Shown here: positions 1-8,605 of the stretch, in pieces | Layout of the letters: each line of letters begins with the position of its first letter | Position numbering within the stretch: the stretch's first letter is position 1 | Source: Rhodothermales bacterium | GTDB lineage: Bacteria > Bacteroidota > Rhodothermia > Rhodothermales > UBA10348 | Length of the DNA: 44,662 nt | Assembly: GCA_024711125.1 (NCBI GenBank) | Contig: JANJTM010000067.1 | Location: forward strand, 1 to 44,662 | Direction of reading: 5' to 3' | Translations under genes and position numbers: made by a program | Notes under the pieces: model-generated | Seen by the model: the letters and a program-made list of their open reading frames with translations, nothing else | Databases searched by the model: none | What the model was told of the DNA's origin: nothing

Positions 1-136
1 TGGACACGACTCCGACCGGGTGACGGCCTCGACTCACGGGTCGACGGGGAGCCGGACGGTCAGGGCGAGGGCACTGGGCCGCCGACGAAAACAGATCGGA
101 CGATGTATCTTCGATCGGATTCACCCCTCGCGAACC

Positions 137-1735
137 GTGTCTGATCCCTCACCGATCGACGCTGCCCGTTGGCTTGCCCTCGCGTCGGATCCGATCCATG
201 CCCGTGACGTCCGGGGCCGCGTCACGTTTGCCAATCCGGCGGCAGCCTCGCGCTTCGGATGGCCCGAGTGCAGCGTCGATACGCCGTACGACCCGGGCGA
301 CGGTCGCGATATCGCGTCGGCCATGGAAGCGTGCGAAGCCGTCGGGTTCTGGCGCGGAGACCTCGTCCGCGTGGACGCGCAGGGCAATCGCCTGGTCCTC
401 GAGAGTCACTGGAACCCGGTGCGCGCCGGAGACGGCCGCATCGAGCGCTATTTCGTGCTCGAGGCCGACATGACCGAGGTCCGGGCGACGCAGGGTGAAG
501 CGCTGCGCGCGCAGCGCATGGAGTCGATCGGAACGCTCGCCGGCGGCGTGGCGCACCAGATCAACAACGTGCTCGGGCCGATACTCATCGGCGCCGAGAT
601 GATCCGGCGGCGCGTGGACGATCCCTGGGTGCAGAAAAAGCTGGCGTCGATCGAGGAGGCGGCACGCGCCGGGGCCGATATCGTGAAGCAGGTACTCGAT
701 TTCGCCCGCGGCGTGGAGGGCGAGATGATCGTGCTTCAGGTTCGGCACGTGCTGAAGGAGGTCGCGAGTTTCGCCGAGCGCACGTTCTCGCGTTCCATCA
801 CCATCGAGACCGACCTGCCCACCACCCTGCCCCCCGTCGTCGGAGACGCCGCCCTGCTTCGCCAGGTCCTGCTGAACCTGCTGGTGAATGCCCGCGACGC
901 CATGCCCGACGGCGGACGCCTGCGCATCGCCGCATCCGAGGTGACCGTGTCCCCTGACGCCGCCCGTTCGCTGGGCACGGACGCACGGTCGGGGCGGTTC
1001 GTTCGCCTGGACGTCCAGGACTCCGGAACCGGCATTCCGCCCGAAGTGATGGCGCGCATGTTCGAGCCGTTCTTCTCCACGAAGACGCGGGGCCAGGGCA
1101 CGGGTCTCGGACTCTCGACCGTGATCACGATCGTTCGCGGCCACGGCGGTTTCCTGCACATCGATTCGGAGGTGGGCAGGGGAACGACCATGTCGATCTA
1201 CCTGCCGGTCCACGCGGCCGAGAACGAGCCCGCCGCGCCGACGCCTGACACCGGGGGGGCTTCCGAATCCCTCGGCCGGGGCATGACCGTCCTGATCGTG
1301 GACGACGAGCCCCTGATGCTCGAGATGAACTGCGACATGCTCGAGAGCTTCGGATTCAAGGTCTTCGGCGCAGCCAACGGACAGGAAGGGCTCGACGCAT
1401 TCCTGGCACGGCCCGCATTCTTCGACATCGTGGTGACCGACATCAACATGCCCGTGATGGACGGCGCGACCATGATCCGCCGAATGCGGGCGGTGCGCGA
1501 GGATCTGCCCGTGATCGCCGTTTCGGGACTCACCGAACACGTTCACCTGCTCGAAGGCAAGGGACTCGACGGTGTCGAAATCCTCGCCAAGCCGTACTCG
1601 TCGGCCGAACTGTTGGATGTCGTCTGCAATCTCCTGCCACGGGCCGCCCCCGGCTCGTCCTCGGCGCCGCTTTCGTCGGGCGACGTGCTCAGCGACACCG
1701 GCTTCGACGCGCTCTTCAAGGGGGACGACTGGTAG
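137..1735 (+). CDS. PAS-containing hybrid histidine kinase with C-terminal receiver domain
   Basis: Sensor kinase of the two-component type, probably soluble because no membrane segment is visible. Domain order: a PAS-like sensor, then a HisKA dimerisation helix with the H-box GGVAHQINNVLGP (His codon at 554). The HATPase_c domain shows an N-box (LLNLLVNARDAM), a DSGTGIP G1 box and a GQGTGLGLS G2 box. The C-terminal receiver domain has VTDINMPVMDG with its phospho-acceptor Asp codon at 1439. The same frame is open from GTG 20 and even to the window edge, but the first 39 residues there are Arg-rich and domain-free. I therefore prefer GTG 137, just before the PAS domain; this start is uncertain. 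First gene of a four-gene operon, 17 bases before the Ser/Thr kinase gene. The Asn-rich H-box is typical of PAS-HisKA-REC kinases. The signal sensed is unknown. Confidence 0.88.
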   Translation: MSDPSPIDAARWLALASDPIHARDVRGRVTFANPAAASRFGWPECSVDTPYDPGDGRDIASAMEACEAVGFWRGDLVRVDAQGNRLVLESHWNPVRAGDGRIERYFVLEADMTEVRATQGEALRAQRMESIGTLAGGVAHQINNVLGPILIGAEMIRRRVDDPWVQKKLASIEEAARAGADIVKQVLDFARGVEGEMIVLQVRHVLKEVASFAERTFSRSITIETDLPTTLPPVVGDAALLRQVLLNLLVNARDAMPDGGRLRIAASEVTVSPDAARSLGTDARSGRFVRLDVQDSGTGIPPEVMARMFEPFFSTKTRGQGTGLGLSTVITIVRGHGGFLHIDSEVGRGTTMSIYLPVHAAENEPAAPTPDTGGASESLGRGMTVLIVDDEPLMLEMNCDMLESFGFKVFGAANGQEGLDAFLARPAFFDIVVTDINMPVMDGATMIRRMRAVREDLPVIAVSGLTEHVHLLEGKGLDGVEILAKPYSSAELLDVVCNLLPRAAPGSSSAPLSSGDVLSDTGFDALFKGDDW

Positions 1736-1752
1736 CCGGGGAATGGACCGAC

Positions 1753-4164
1753 ATGGCGCAGGGCTCGACCGTTCCGCATGCACCCGGCGACGTCATCGGG
1801 GCTCGCTACGAGGTGATCAGGGTCCTCGGCCGGGGCGGATTCGGGGTCGTCTACCAGGTCCGCGCCCGGCATGACGGCCTGGAGTACGCGCTGAAGACCT
1901 TTCTCAGGGGCGGGGCCGACCCGAAGGCGGTCGCCCGGTTTCGCCAGGAAGCCCAGGTGTGGATCGCGCTGGGCCGCCATCCCAACCTCGTCCAGGCCCA
2001 TTTCGTGGACGAGATCGAGGGGCGCCTGTACGTGGGCATGGAACTGGTCCGGCCGGGTCCTTCGGGGCTCAATGCGTTGGACGGGTACTTCGAGAAGTCC
2101 CCGCCGGACCTGCGCCAGGCGCTCGTCTGGGCGATCCAGCTATGCCACGGCATGGAGTACGCACTGTCCCGCGGCATCCGCAGCCACCGCGACCTGAAGC
2201 CCGCCAACGTGATGATTTCGCCCGGCGGCGACGTGAAGATCAGCGATTTCGGCCTGGCGGCCCTTCCCGGCGACTCGGGTCAGTACGGGGTCGACGTGAC
2301 CGAGGCGGCCGCCCGGGGCGGTGGATTCCATGGGCAGACGGTGCGCGGCATGGGCTTCGGAACGCCCACCCACATGCCTCCCGAACAGTTCGAGGATGCC
2401 GGTTCGGCCGACGAGCGCACGGATATCTACGCCACCGGCGTGATCCTCTTCCAGGCCGCCACGGGCACGCTGCCGGTTTCGGTCCCGGCGCAGCGGGGCG
2501 ATTCGCTCGAAGCCCGGTTCCGCTTCTGGAAGGCCATGGAGGAGGCTCACCGCCGGTTCGAACTCCGACGCATCGACCATCCGCTGGAGCCCGTGCTGCG
2601 CCGGTGTCTCGTTGCCGACCCGAGCGGGCGCTACCCGACCTTCTCGGCCCTTCGCGGCGATCTGGAGGCCCTCCTGGCGCGCACCTCCGGAGACCGGGTG
2701 CCCGCGCCCGTGCCGATCAGGACGGGTACCATCGAGTACATCAACCGCGGCATCAGCCTCGAACGCATCGGTCGCCACGCCGATGCCCTCGCCGCTTTCG
2801 ACCTGGCGCTGGCCGAGGACTCCTCGTCGGCGGCCGCCTGGAACGGCCGCGGCATCTGCCTGTCACATCTCGGTCGCATGGAGGAGGCGCTCGACGCTTT
2901 CGCGCGCGTCGTCGAGCTCGAACCCGGCCACGGTCGGGCCCACGCCAATCGCGGCAACTGTCTCCAGGCGCTCGGAAGGGAATCCGAGGCGCTCGAAGCG
3001 TACGACCGGGCGCTCGAACTGGACGAGGGGGTGGCCTCGACGTGGTCCAACCGCGGCAACCTGCTCTTCCGCATGGGAGACCGGCGCGGAGCGGTGGAAA
3101 GCTACGACCGGGCGCTCGCGCTCGAGCCGTCCCGCAGGGGCACCCTGTCGAATCGTGGCCGCGTACTGGCCTCGGGGGGAGATTTCGCGCGCGCCCTGCT
3201 TTCGTTCGAGGAAGCGCTGCGCAGTGACGAACGGTTCCTCCCGGCCCTGCGGGGAAAGGCCGCCTGCAGCGTGCATCTCGGCAATTACCGCACGGCGCTC
3301 GCCCTCTATGAACGGCTCGAGGCCGAGGGACCGCCGGCGCCCGAAGACTGGTTGGCGCGCGGAATGGCCTGCCTTCGCCTCGAGCGGTACGTCGAGACGG
3401 CACGGGCACTCGGTCGTGCGCTCGAACTGACCGAATCGAGGCCCAGGGCCCTGCTGGGCATGGCCATCCTCCATTTTCGCATGCGGCGGTTCGGCGAAGC
3501 GCTCGTCGTCGCCCGGGAGGCGATCGAGCAGGGGGAGGATTCGAGAGCGGCCAGGCGGCTGCTCGCCCTGGTCCTGCATGCCGACGGCCGGTATGCCGAC
3601 GCGGTCGATCTCGGGCGCGGATTGCACGACGCCGACGAGGGCGATTCGGTGGTCGCGTGCAACCTGGTGTGCTCCCTGCTGCGACTCGGGGACGCGGAGG
3701 AGGCGGTTCGCATCGCCGACCGGGCGGCGTGGGCCCTGCCCGAAGGGGACCCGCGCGAGGATGCGGCCGCGCTCGGCTACGATCGCGCCTTCGCGCTGTC
3801 GCTCGTCGGACGCGTCGAGGAGGCCGAGGCCGGGCTGGAGCGGGTCGTGCGGCTCGATCCCCATTGGGACGATGCCTGGTTTTCTCTCGGCGGCCTCCGG
3901 TACGAACGGGGGCGAACCCGTGCCGCGTTGGAGGCCTGCGAGACGGCCGCGCGCCTCGAACGGGACCACGCGGCCTGGTGGAAGCGGAGCACCGCGTGGA
4001 CGCCCGAAATGCCCCGCCGCCTCCCGGACGGCCTGTTGCCGGTCGATGCCGCCGGCACCCTGCGCCGCCTCGAGGAGCGGTTCGATCCGTCGCGGGGCGA
4101 TCGGCTCCTGAGGCCGCCCTGTCTTCTCGAGCCCGGCTTCCTCCCGAACCTGTTCCTGGACTGA
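1753..4164 (+). CDS. Serine/threonine protein kinase with long TPR array
   Basis: An 803-residue Hanks-type kinase fused to tetratricopeptide repeats. The kinase domain (about 10-310) has the Gly loop GRGGFGVVY, the ATP-binding Lys48 (YALK), the catalytic loop HRDLKPANVM with Asp147, and DFG at 165-167. A GTPTHMPPEQF segment stands where the activation/P+1 loop is expected. From about residue 326 to 770 come roughly eleven TPR units, the first ones classical (repeated NRG...A..YDRALELD patterns), the later ones more diverged. No transmembrane helix is visible, so it should be cytoplasmic and probably uses the TPRs to hold partners or substrates. It sits 17 bases after the histidine kinase and 3 bases before the Clp ATPase gene, so co-translation is likely. 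The kinase fold is certain; the substrates are not known, although the neighbouring ATPase is an obvious candidate by inference. Confidence 0.92.
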   Translation: MAQGSTVPHAPGDVIGARYEVIRVLGRGGFGVVYQVRARHDGLEYALKTFLRGGADPKAVARFRQEAQVWIALGRHPNLVQAHFVDEIEGRLYVGMELVRPGPSGLNALDGYFEKSPPDLRQALVWAIQLCHGMEYALSRGIRSHRDLKPANVMISPGGDVKISDFGLAALPGDSGQYGVDVTEAAARGGGFHGQTVRGMGFGTPTHMPPEQFEDAGSADERTDIYATGVILFQAATGTLPVSVPAQRGDSLEARFRFWKAMEEAHRRFELRRIDHPLEPVLRRCLVADPSGRYPTFSALRGDLEALLARTSGDRVPAPVPIRTGTIEYINRGISLERIGRHADALAAFDLALAEDSSSAAAWNGRGICLSHLGRMEEALDAFARVVELEPGHGRAHANRGNCLQALGRESEALEAYDRALELDEGVASTWSNRGNLLFRMGDRRGAVESYDRALALEPSRRGTLSNRGRVLASGGDFARALLSFEEALRSDERFLPALRGKAACSVHLGNYRTALALYERLEAEGPPAPEDWLARGMACLRLERYVETARALGRALELTESRPRALLGMAILHFRMRRFGEALVVAREAIEQGEDSRAARRLLALVLHADGRYADAVDLGRGLHDADEGDSVVACNLVCSLLRLGDAEEAVRIADRAAWALPEGDPREDAAALGYDRAFALSLVGRVEEAEAGLERVVRLDPHWDDAWFSLGGLRYERGRTRAALEACETAARLERDHAAWWKRSTAWTPEMPRRLPDGLLPVDAAGTLRRLEERFDPSRGDRLLRPPCLLEPGFLPNLFLD

Positions 4165-4167
4165 ACC

Positions 4168-6531
4168 ATGGCCCAACTGACCGCCGCCGCCCGTCATGCC
4201 TGGAAACAGGCCGCCTCCGAGGCCGCTGGATCGGGATCGCCGGAAATCGAACCGGTGCACCTCCTCCTCGCCCTGTTATCCCTCGAGACGGCCCCTCCGG
4301 GCACGGGAGCCATGCTCGAGCAGGAACTGGTGGTCAAGCCCTTTCTCGACGCGCGTGTGGACCGGTCGGAGCTCAGGCTTGCGCTGAGGCGCTCCATGCC
4401 CCGTGCCGAACGCGTTTACGAAGGCGCCACGGTGCACCGATCCCCGGCGAGCCGCGCCATCTTCGGTCGGGCCGAGACGCTTTCCGACGGCGACCCGGTC
4501 TCGGCTCCGCACCTGCTGGCGGCATGTCTCGAACGACCCGACCGGGTATTGGAAAAGGCGCTTTCGCGCATTTCGACCTCGGCCGATCGCATCCGGGGCT
4601 GGATCCGCTACCCTTCCCATTTGACCGAATCCTCGGCCGGAACGGGGGCTGCCGAGAGCCAGGCGGGGCCGCTCGCACCATCGCGTCCGAGATCCCCCGA
4701 TCCGGCGAAACCCGCTCCGGGGACCGCCCGCGGGGCGCGTGCCCGCAAGGACTCGGACCAGGAACCGGAAGAGCGCGTGCTCGAACGCTTCGGGAAGGAC
4801 CTGACCCAGCTCGCCCGGGACGGGAAGATTGCCCCCATCATCGGCCGGCGCGCCGAGATCCTGCAGACCATCCAGGCGCTCGCGCGCAAGAAGAAGAACA
4901 ACCCCGTCCTCGTCGGCGATGCCGGTGTCGGAAAGACCGCCGTCGTGGAGGCCCTTGCGCTGCGCGCCGTCGAGGGCAAGGACCCGCAGGTCCTCGCCGG
5001 ACGGCGCATCGTCGAGCTGGACATGGGCTCCCTGCTGTCCGGAACCTCGCTCCGCGGTCAGTTCGAGGAGCGGATGCGCAGGCTGATCGACGAGGCATCG
5101 GCCGACGAGAACCTCATCCTCTTCATCGACGAGATCCATACGATCATGGGTGCCGGCGGTGGCGCCCAGGACGCGGCCCAGCTCCTAAAGCCCGCCCTGT
5201 CGCGCGGCGCGATAAAGCTCATCGGGGCGACCACGATCGACGAATACCGGCAGTACATCGAGAAGGACCCCGCGATGGACCGCCGATTCGAGAAGATCCT
5301 GATCGACGAGCCGTCGAGGGACGAAGCCGTCGAGATGCTCATGGGGCTTCGGGCCTCCCTGGCCTCCCACCACCGGGCCGAATACGGCGATGACTCCGTG
5401 GCCGCGGCCGTAGACCTGTCGATGCGTATCGACGTGGACCACCGGCTTCCCGACAAGGCGATCGACCTCCTGGACCGCGCCGGCGCGCGGTCTTCGGTGA
5501 CGGCGCTCAGCCTGGATCCGTTCGAACACCGGTCCGGGACAGGCACTCGCGCGCCGATCGGGGCGCTCGACGTCGCGCACGTCCTGGCCGAGAAGATGGG
5601 CATGCCGGTCGAGATCGTCGCCGGACACCTCGACCCGGCCGGAGCGCGGCGGCTGCTTGGCCTCGAGGATTTCCTGCGCGGGACCATCAAGGGCCAGGAT
5701 CGCGCGGTGGAGGCGCTGTCGGAGCGCATGATCCTGGCGCACGCGTCCGTGATGGAGCGACGCGGGCCGCTGGCCACCCTGCTGTTCCTCGGGCCCAGCG
5801 GGGTCGGAAAAACCGAGATGGCGAAGCAGCTCGCGCTCTTCCTCTTCGGTTCCGACAAGAACCTCGTACGCTTCGACATGTCGGAATTCAAGGAGGAGCA
5901 CTCGATATCCAAACTCATCGGCTCGCCACCGGGATACGTGGGCAGCGACCAGGACGGCCAGTTGACCGGCCAGATCCGGCGCAAACCATACGCCATCGTG
6001 CTGCTGGACGAGGTCGAAAAGGCCCATCCGCGCATTTATGACGTCTTCCTGCAGGTTTTTGATGAGGGACGCATCACCGACTCGAAGGGTCGCCTCGCCG
6101 ACGCGCGCAACTGCATCTTCCTGCTGACGACCAACGTGCGGCCCGAGGCCGACGCCCGGGACCGGGCGGCGATCGACGAGGCGCACAAGACCTGGTTCCG
6201 ACCCGAACTCATCAATCGTATCGACGAAATCGTGCCGTTCGATCCCCTGTCGCCGGAGAGCGTGGGCCTGATCCTCGACGGGCACCTCGCGAAGCTCGTG
6301 CGTCACCTGGCCGAGCGGCACGGGGTCGAACTCGAGGTGGATCCGGCCGCCCGGGACCTCCTGGCGCAGGCAGGGTACCACCCGGAGTACGGCGCGCGCG
6401 AACTGCGTCGTACGCTCGAACGCATGGTCCAGGTGCCCCTCAGCCGCCTGGTGCTGTCCGGAGACCTGGCACGGTTCGCCGGCTGGCGCCTCGAAGCGGG
6501 CGGCGAGGGCATTCGATTCGTGCACGCGTGA
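4168..6531 (+). CDS. Clp/Hsp100-family AAA+ ATPase, two nucleotide-binding domains, no M-domain
   Basis: A 787-residue protein unfoldase/disaggregase-type ATPase. A Clp N-terminal domain (about 1-145) is followed by a low-complexity Pro/Ala/Arg linker (about 152-200). The first AAA domain has Walker A GDAGVGKT with Lys256 and Walker B LFIDEIHT with Asp321/Glu322. The second has Walker A GPSGVGKT with Lys548, a SPPGYVG pore-loop motif, and Walker B LLDEVEK with Asp614/Glu615. The C-terminal D2-small domain ends with the usual YGARELRR signature. No coiled-coil M-domain as in ClpB lies between the two ATPase domains. I also see no IGF/IGL-type ClpP-docking loop in the short stretch after LLTTN. 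It is thus closer to ClpA in layout but may act without ClpP. Located 3 bases after the kinase-TPR gene and 7 bases before the receiver/ATPase gene. Confidence 0.9.
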   Translation: MAQLTAAARHAWKQAASEAAGSGSPEIEPVHLLLALLSLETAPPGTGAMLEQELVVKPFLDARVDRSELRLALRRSMPRAERVYEGATVHRSPASRAIFGRAETLSDGDPVSAPHLLAACLERPDRVLEKALSRISTSADRIRGWIRYPSHLTESSAGTGAAESQAGPLAPSRPRSPDPAKPAPGTARGARARKDSDQEPEERVLERFGKDLTQLARDGKIAPIIGRRAEILQTIQALARKKKNNPVLVGDAGVGKTAVVEALALRAVEGKDPQVLAGRRIVELDMGSLLSGTSLRGQFEERMRRLIDEASADENLILFIDEIHTIMGAGGGAQDAAQLLKPALSRGAIKLIGATTIDEYRQYIEKDPAMDRRFEKILIDEPSRDEAVEMLMGLRASLASHHRAEYGDDSVAAAVDLSMRIDVDHRLPDKAIDLLDRAGARSSVTALSLDPFEHRSGTGTRAPIGALDVAHVLAEKMGMPVEIVAGHLDPAGARRLLGLEDFLRGTIKGQDRAVEALSERMILAHASVMERRGPLATLLFLGPSGVGKTEMAKQLALFLFGSDKNLVRFDMSEFKEEHSISKLIGSPPGYVGSDQDGQLTGQIRRKPYAIVLLDEVEKAHPRIYDVFLQVFDEGRITDSKGRLADARNCIFLLTTNVRPEADARDRAAIDEAHKTWFRPELINRIDEIVPFDPLSPESVGLILDGHLAKLVRHLAERHGVELEVDPAARDLLAQAGYHPEYGARELRRTLERMVQVPLSRLVLSGDLARFAGWRLEAGGEGIRFVHA

Positions 6532-6538
6532 GGAAGCC

Positions 6539-7627
6539 ATGAGCCGGATTCTCGTGATCGACGACGACCCCATCTACCGCGAGATGATCGTGGACGCCCT
6601 CCAGGCCGAGGGGTACGAAACGCTCCACGCCGAGAACGGCGAGGTCGGCATCGAGCGTGCCCGGGCCTACGTGCCCGACCTGGTGATCAGCGACGTGGTC
6701 ATGGAGAAGGCCGACGGGTACCAGGTCCTGGCTACGCTGCGGGCCGAGCCGGCTACGGCCGCGATCCCGTTCATCATGATCACCGGCTGGTCGAGCAAGG
6801 GCGGACAACGCCAGGGCATGGCGATGGGCGCCGACGATTACCTGGCCAAGCCTTTCAACGCGACGGAACTTCTCCAGTCGGTTTCGGCCCAACTGCGAAA
6901 GAAGGAACGCTCGATCGTGCGTGCCGCGACCCGCTCGACGGCGGCCGACTCGGCATTGACGACGATCCTGCCCGCCGAGATCTCCAAGCCGCTCCAGACG
7001 ATCCAGGGTTTCGCCGCCATCCTGCGACGGGACTCGACCTCGCTCGGCAAGGGCGAGATCGGCGAGATCGCCCGGCACATCCAGACTTCGGCGCTGCGCA
7101 TCCGCCGTTCGGTGGACAACTACATCGTGTTTGCCGAACTGGGAATGCTGGAGGAGGATGCCGATCGTGCGGCGGCGCTGCGCAGGGACCGGATCGACGG
7201 GCTGCAGTCCCTCATCGAGGTGCGCTCCCGGAATCTCGCGCGCGCCGTGGAGCGCGAGCCGGACCTGAAGTTCGATTGCCGTGACGGATCGGCGGCCATT
7301 TCCGAAACCTACTTCGGCCGCGTTCTCGACGAACTGGTGGACAACGCCCTGAAATTCTCTCCTCCCGGCAGCCCGGTCGAGATCACCGCCGCGTTCAAGG
7401 CCGACCGTTTCGGATTCGCGGTGCGCGACCACGGCCTGGGCATGACCCCCGAATCCGTAGCCTCGGTCGATGCCTTCGTGCAGTTCTCGCGCGCCGAGTA
7501 CGGCCAGGCAGGCATGGGCCTGGGACTCGCGATCGCCCGGCGCATCGTGAACCTGCACGGAGGGGTGCTGACCCTCAAGAGCCGGGTCGGCGAAGGCACC
7601 CGCGTTCTGGTCGAACTGCCGCGGTGA
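6539..7627 (+). CDS. Receiver domain fused to histidine-kinase-like ATPase lacking the H-box histidine
   Basis: A 362-residue signalling protein. The N-terminal receiver domain (about 1-120) has the acidic triad DDD at 8-10, phospho-acceptor Asp52 (VISDVV) and Lys in YLAKPFN. It is followed by a HisKA-like helix pair and a HATPase_c domain with N-box (ELVDNALKFS), DHGLGM and GMGLGLAIARR boxes. In the place of the usual HELRTPL phospho-acceptor motif it reads PAEISKPL, with Ala146 where His belongs. The ATP-binding half looks intact, so the protein may bind ATP and dimerise without autophosphorylating, or act as a phosphorylation-gated scaffold or Spo0B/anti-sigma-like kinase; this is inference. 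A GAGG stretch just before the ATG could serve as a ribosome-binding site. Last gene of the operon, convergent with the next gene. Confidence 0.88.
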   Translation: MSRILVIDDDPIYREMIVDALQAEGYETLHAENGEVGIERARAYVPDLVISDVVMEKADGYQVLATLRAEPATAAIPFIMITGWSSKGGQRQGMAMGADDYLAKPFNATELLQSVSAQLRKKERSIVRAATRSTAADSALTTILPAEISKPLQTIQGFAAILRRDSTSLGKGEIGEIARHIQTSALRIRRSVDNYIVFAELGMLEEDADRAAALRRDRIDGLQSLIEVRSRNLARAVEREPDLKFDCRDGSAAISETYFGRVLDELVDNALKFSPPGSPVEITAAFKADRFGFAVRDHGLGMTPESVASVDAFVQFSRAEYGQAGMGLGLAIARRIVNLHGGVLTLKSRVGEGTRVLVELPR

Positions 7628-7628
7628 A

Positions 7629-7651
7629 CCGGGCGCGGGGAATCAGCCCGG
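7629..7651. terminator. Candidate bidirectional hairpin between convergent genes
   Basis: Arms CCGGGC (7629-7634) and GCCCGG (7646-7651) with an 11-base loop lie exactly between the two convergent stop codons. There is no T-run on either side, so it is only a weak terminator candidate. Confidence 0.3.
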
Positions 7652-8578
7652 GTCCACGCTCCGGTACGCGTCGATCAGGGCCTGTTCGCCCTCCCGCCCG
7701 GGCTTCGAGTTGCCGTGCTCCATGCCGAGCACGCCCGTGAAGCCCTTCGCCTTGATATGGCGGAAGACGTTGAGGTAGTTGATCTCGCCGGTCGTGGGTT
7801 CGCGCCGGCCCGGGTTGTCGCCGATCTGGAAGTAGGCGATCTCGTCCCAGGCCGCGTCGATGTTCGGGATGAGGTTGCCCTCGGTGATCTGCTGGTGGTA
7901 CAGGTCGTCGAGGATCTTGACCGATGGGCTGTCGACGGCCTTGCAGATGGCGTAGGCCTGCGGAACCCCGCTCAGGAAGAGCCCCGGGTGGTCCCTGCGG
8001 TTCAGCGGCTCGAGCACGATCACGAGGCCGTGCGGCTCGAGAAGGTCGGCGGCGCGCTTTAGCGCGTCGACCACGTTCGCGGTCTGGTAGCCCATGTCCA
8101 GGCGCAGATCCACGTATCCGGGCACGACGGTCATCCACGTCGCGTTCACCCGGCGGGCGACGTCGACGCTCTCGGCGATTTCCTTCAGGAAGGCCTCGCG
8201 CGCGTCGGCCTTGCCGGTCGTCAGCGACGGCTCGCTCCAGTAGATCGTATGCGCCACGAAGACCCCCATGCGCAGCCCGCGGGCCGACATCGCCGCCGCC
8301 ATGCGCTCCTGCTCGGCGACCGGCCGCCCCTTCATGCCGTTGTCCTCGAACGCGGAAAAACCACGATCGGCCATGAAATGAAGCTGGTCCACCGGGTCGT
8401 TGCCGGCATGCTGAGCGAACATGCCGGTATGGGGCGCGAACCGCATGCTGAACGGCTCGTCGGAACGGACGAGACGCCCGGAGCCGACCGCCGGCCGGAC
8501 CGAGGCGAAACCGGCGATGCCGGACACGGCGGCCGCCGCGGCGACCGAGGAGCGCGAGAGGAAGGAGCGTCGGTTCAT
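7643..8578 (-). CDS. Tat-exported hydroxypyruvate-isomerase-like TIM-barrel protein
   Basis: A 311-residue sugar isomerase/epimerase of the AP-endonuclease-2 fold (Hyi branch). The start MNRRSFLSRSSVAAAAAVSG is a twin-arginine signal, so the enzyme should act in the periplasm. Metal-site style motifs of the family are seen in order: LEPLNRRDHPG, then KILDDLYHQQITEGN, then GMEHGNS near the end. Known relatives interconvert hydroxypyruvate and tartronate semialdehyde or act on keto-sugars; some PF01261 proteins cleave 3-keto-glycosides. The neighbouring Tat-exported Gfo/Idh oxidoreductase makes a sugar-oxidation role likely, by inference. It is the last gene of the minus-strand run, 27 bases after apbE. 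The exact substrate cannot be read from the sequence. Confidence 0.82.
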   Translation of the reverse strand: MNRRSFLSRSSVAAAAAVSGIAGFASVRPAVGSGRLVRSDEPFSMRFAPHTGMFAQHAGNDPVDQLHFMADRGFSAFEDNGMKGRPVAEQERMAAAMSARGLRMGVFVAHTIYWSEPSLTTGKADAREAFLKEIAESVDVARRVNATWMTVVPGYVDLRLDMGYQTANVVDALKRAADLLEPHGLVIVLEPLNRRDHPGLFLSGVPQAYAICKAVDSPSVKILDDLYHQQITEGNLIPNIDAAWDEIAYFQIGDNPGRREPTTGEINYLNVFRHIKAKGFTGVLGMEHGNSKPGREGEQALIDAYRSVDPG

Positions 8579-8605
8579 GGGGGTCCGGGAATGCTGCGCG
8601 GGAAT

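Noticed and set aside
1-136. N-terminal Arg-rich extension of the first kinase gene (GTG 20)
   Set aside because: No domain or hydrophobic segment, and the composition looks untranslated; the PAS domain follows directly after GTG 137. The choice is not certain.
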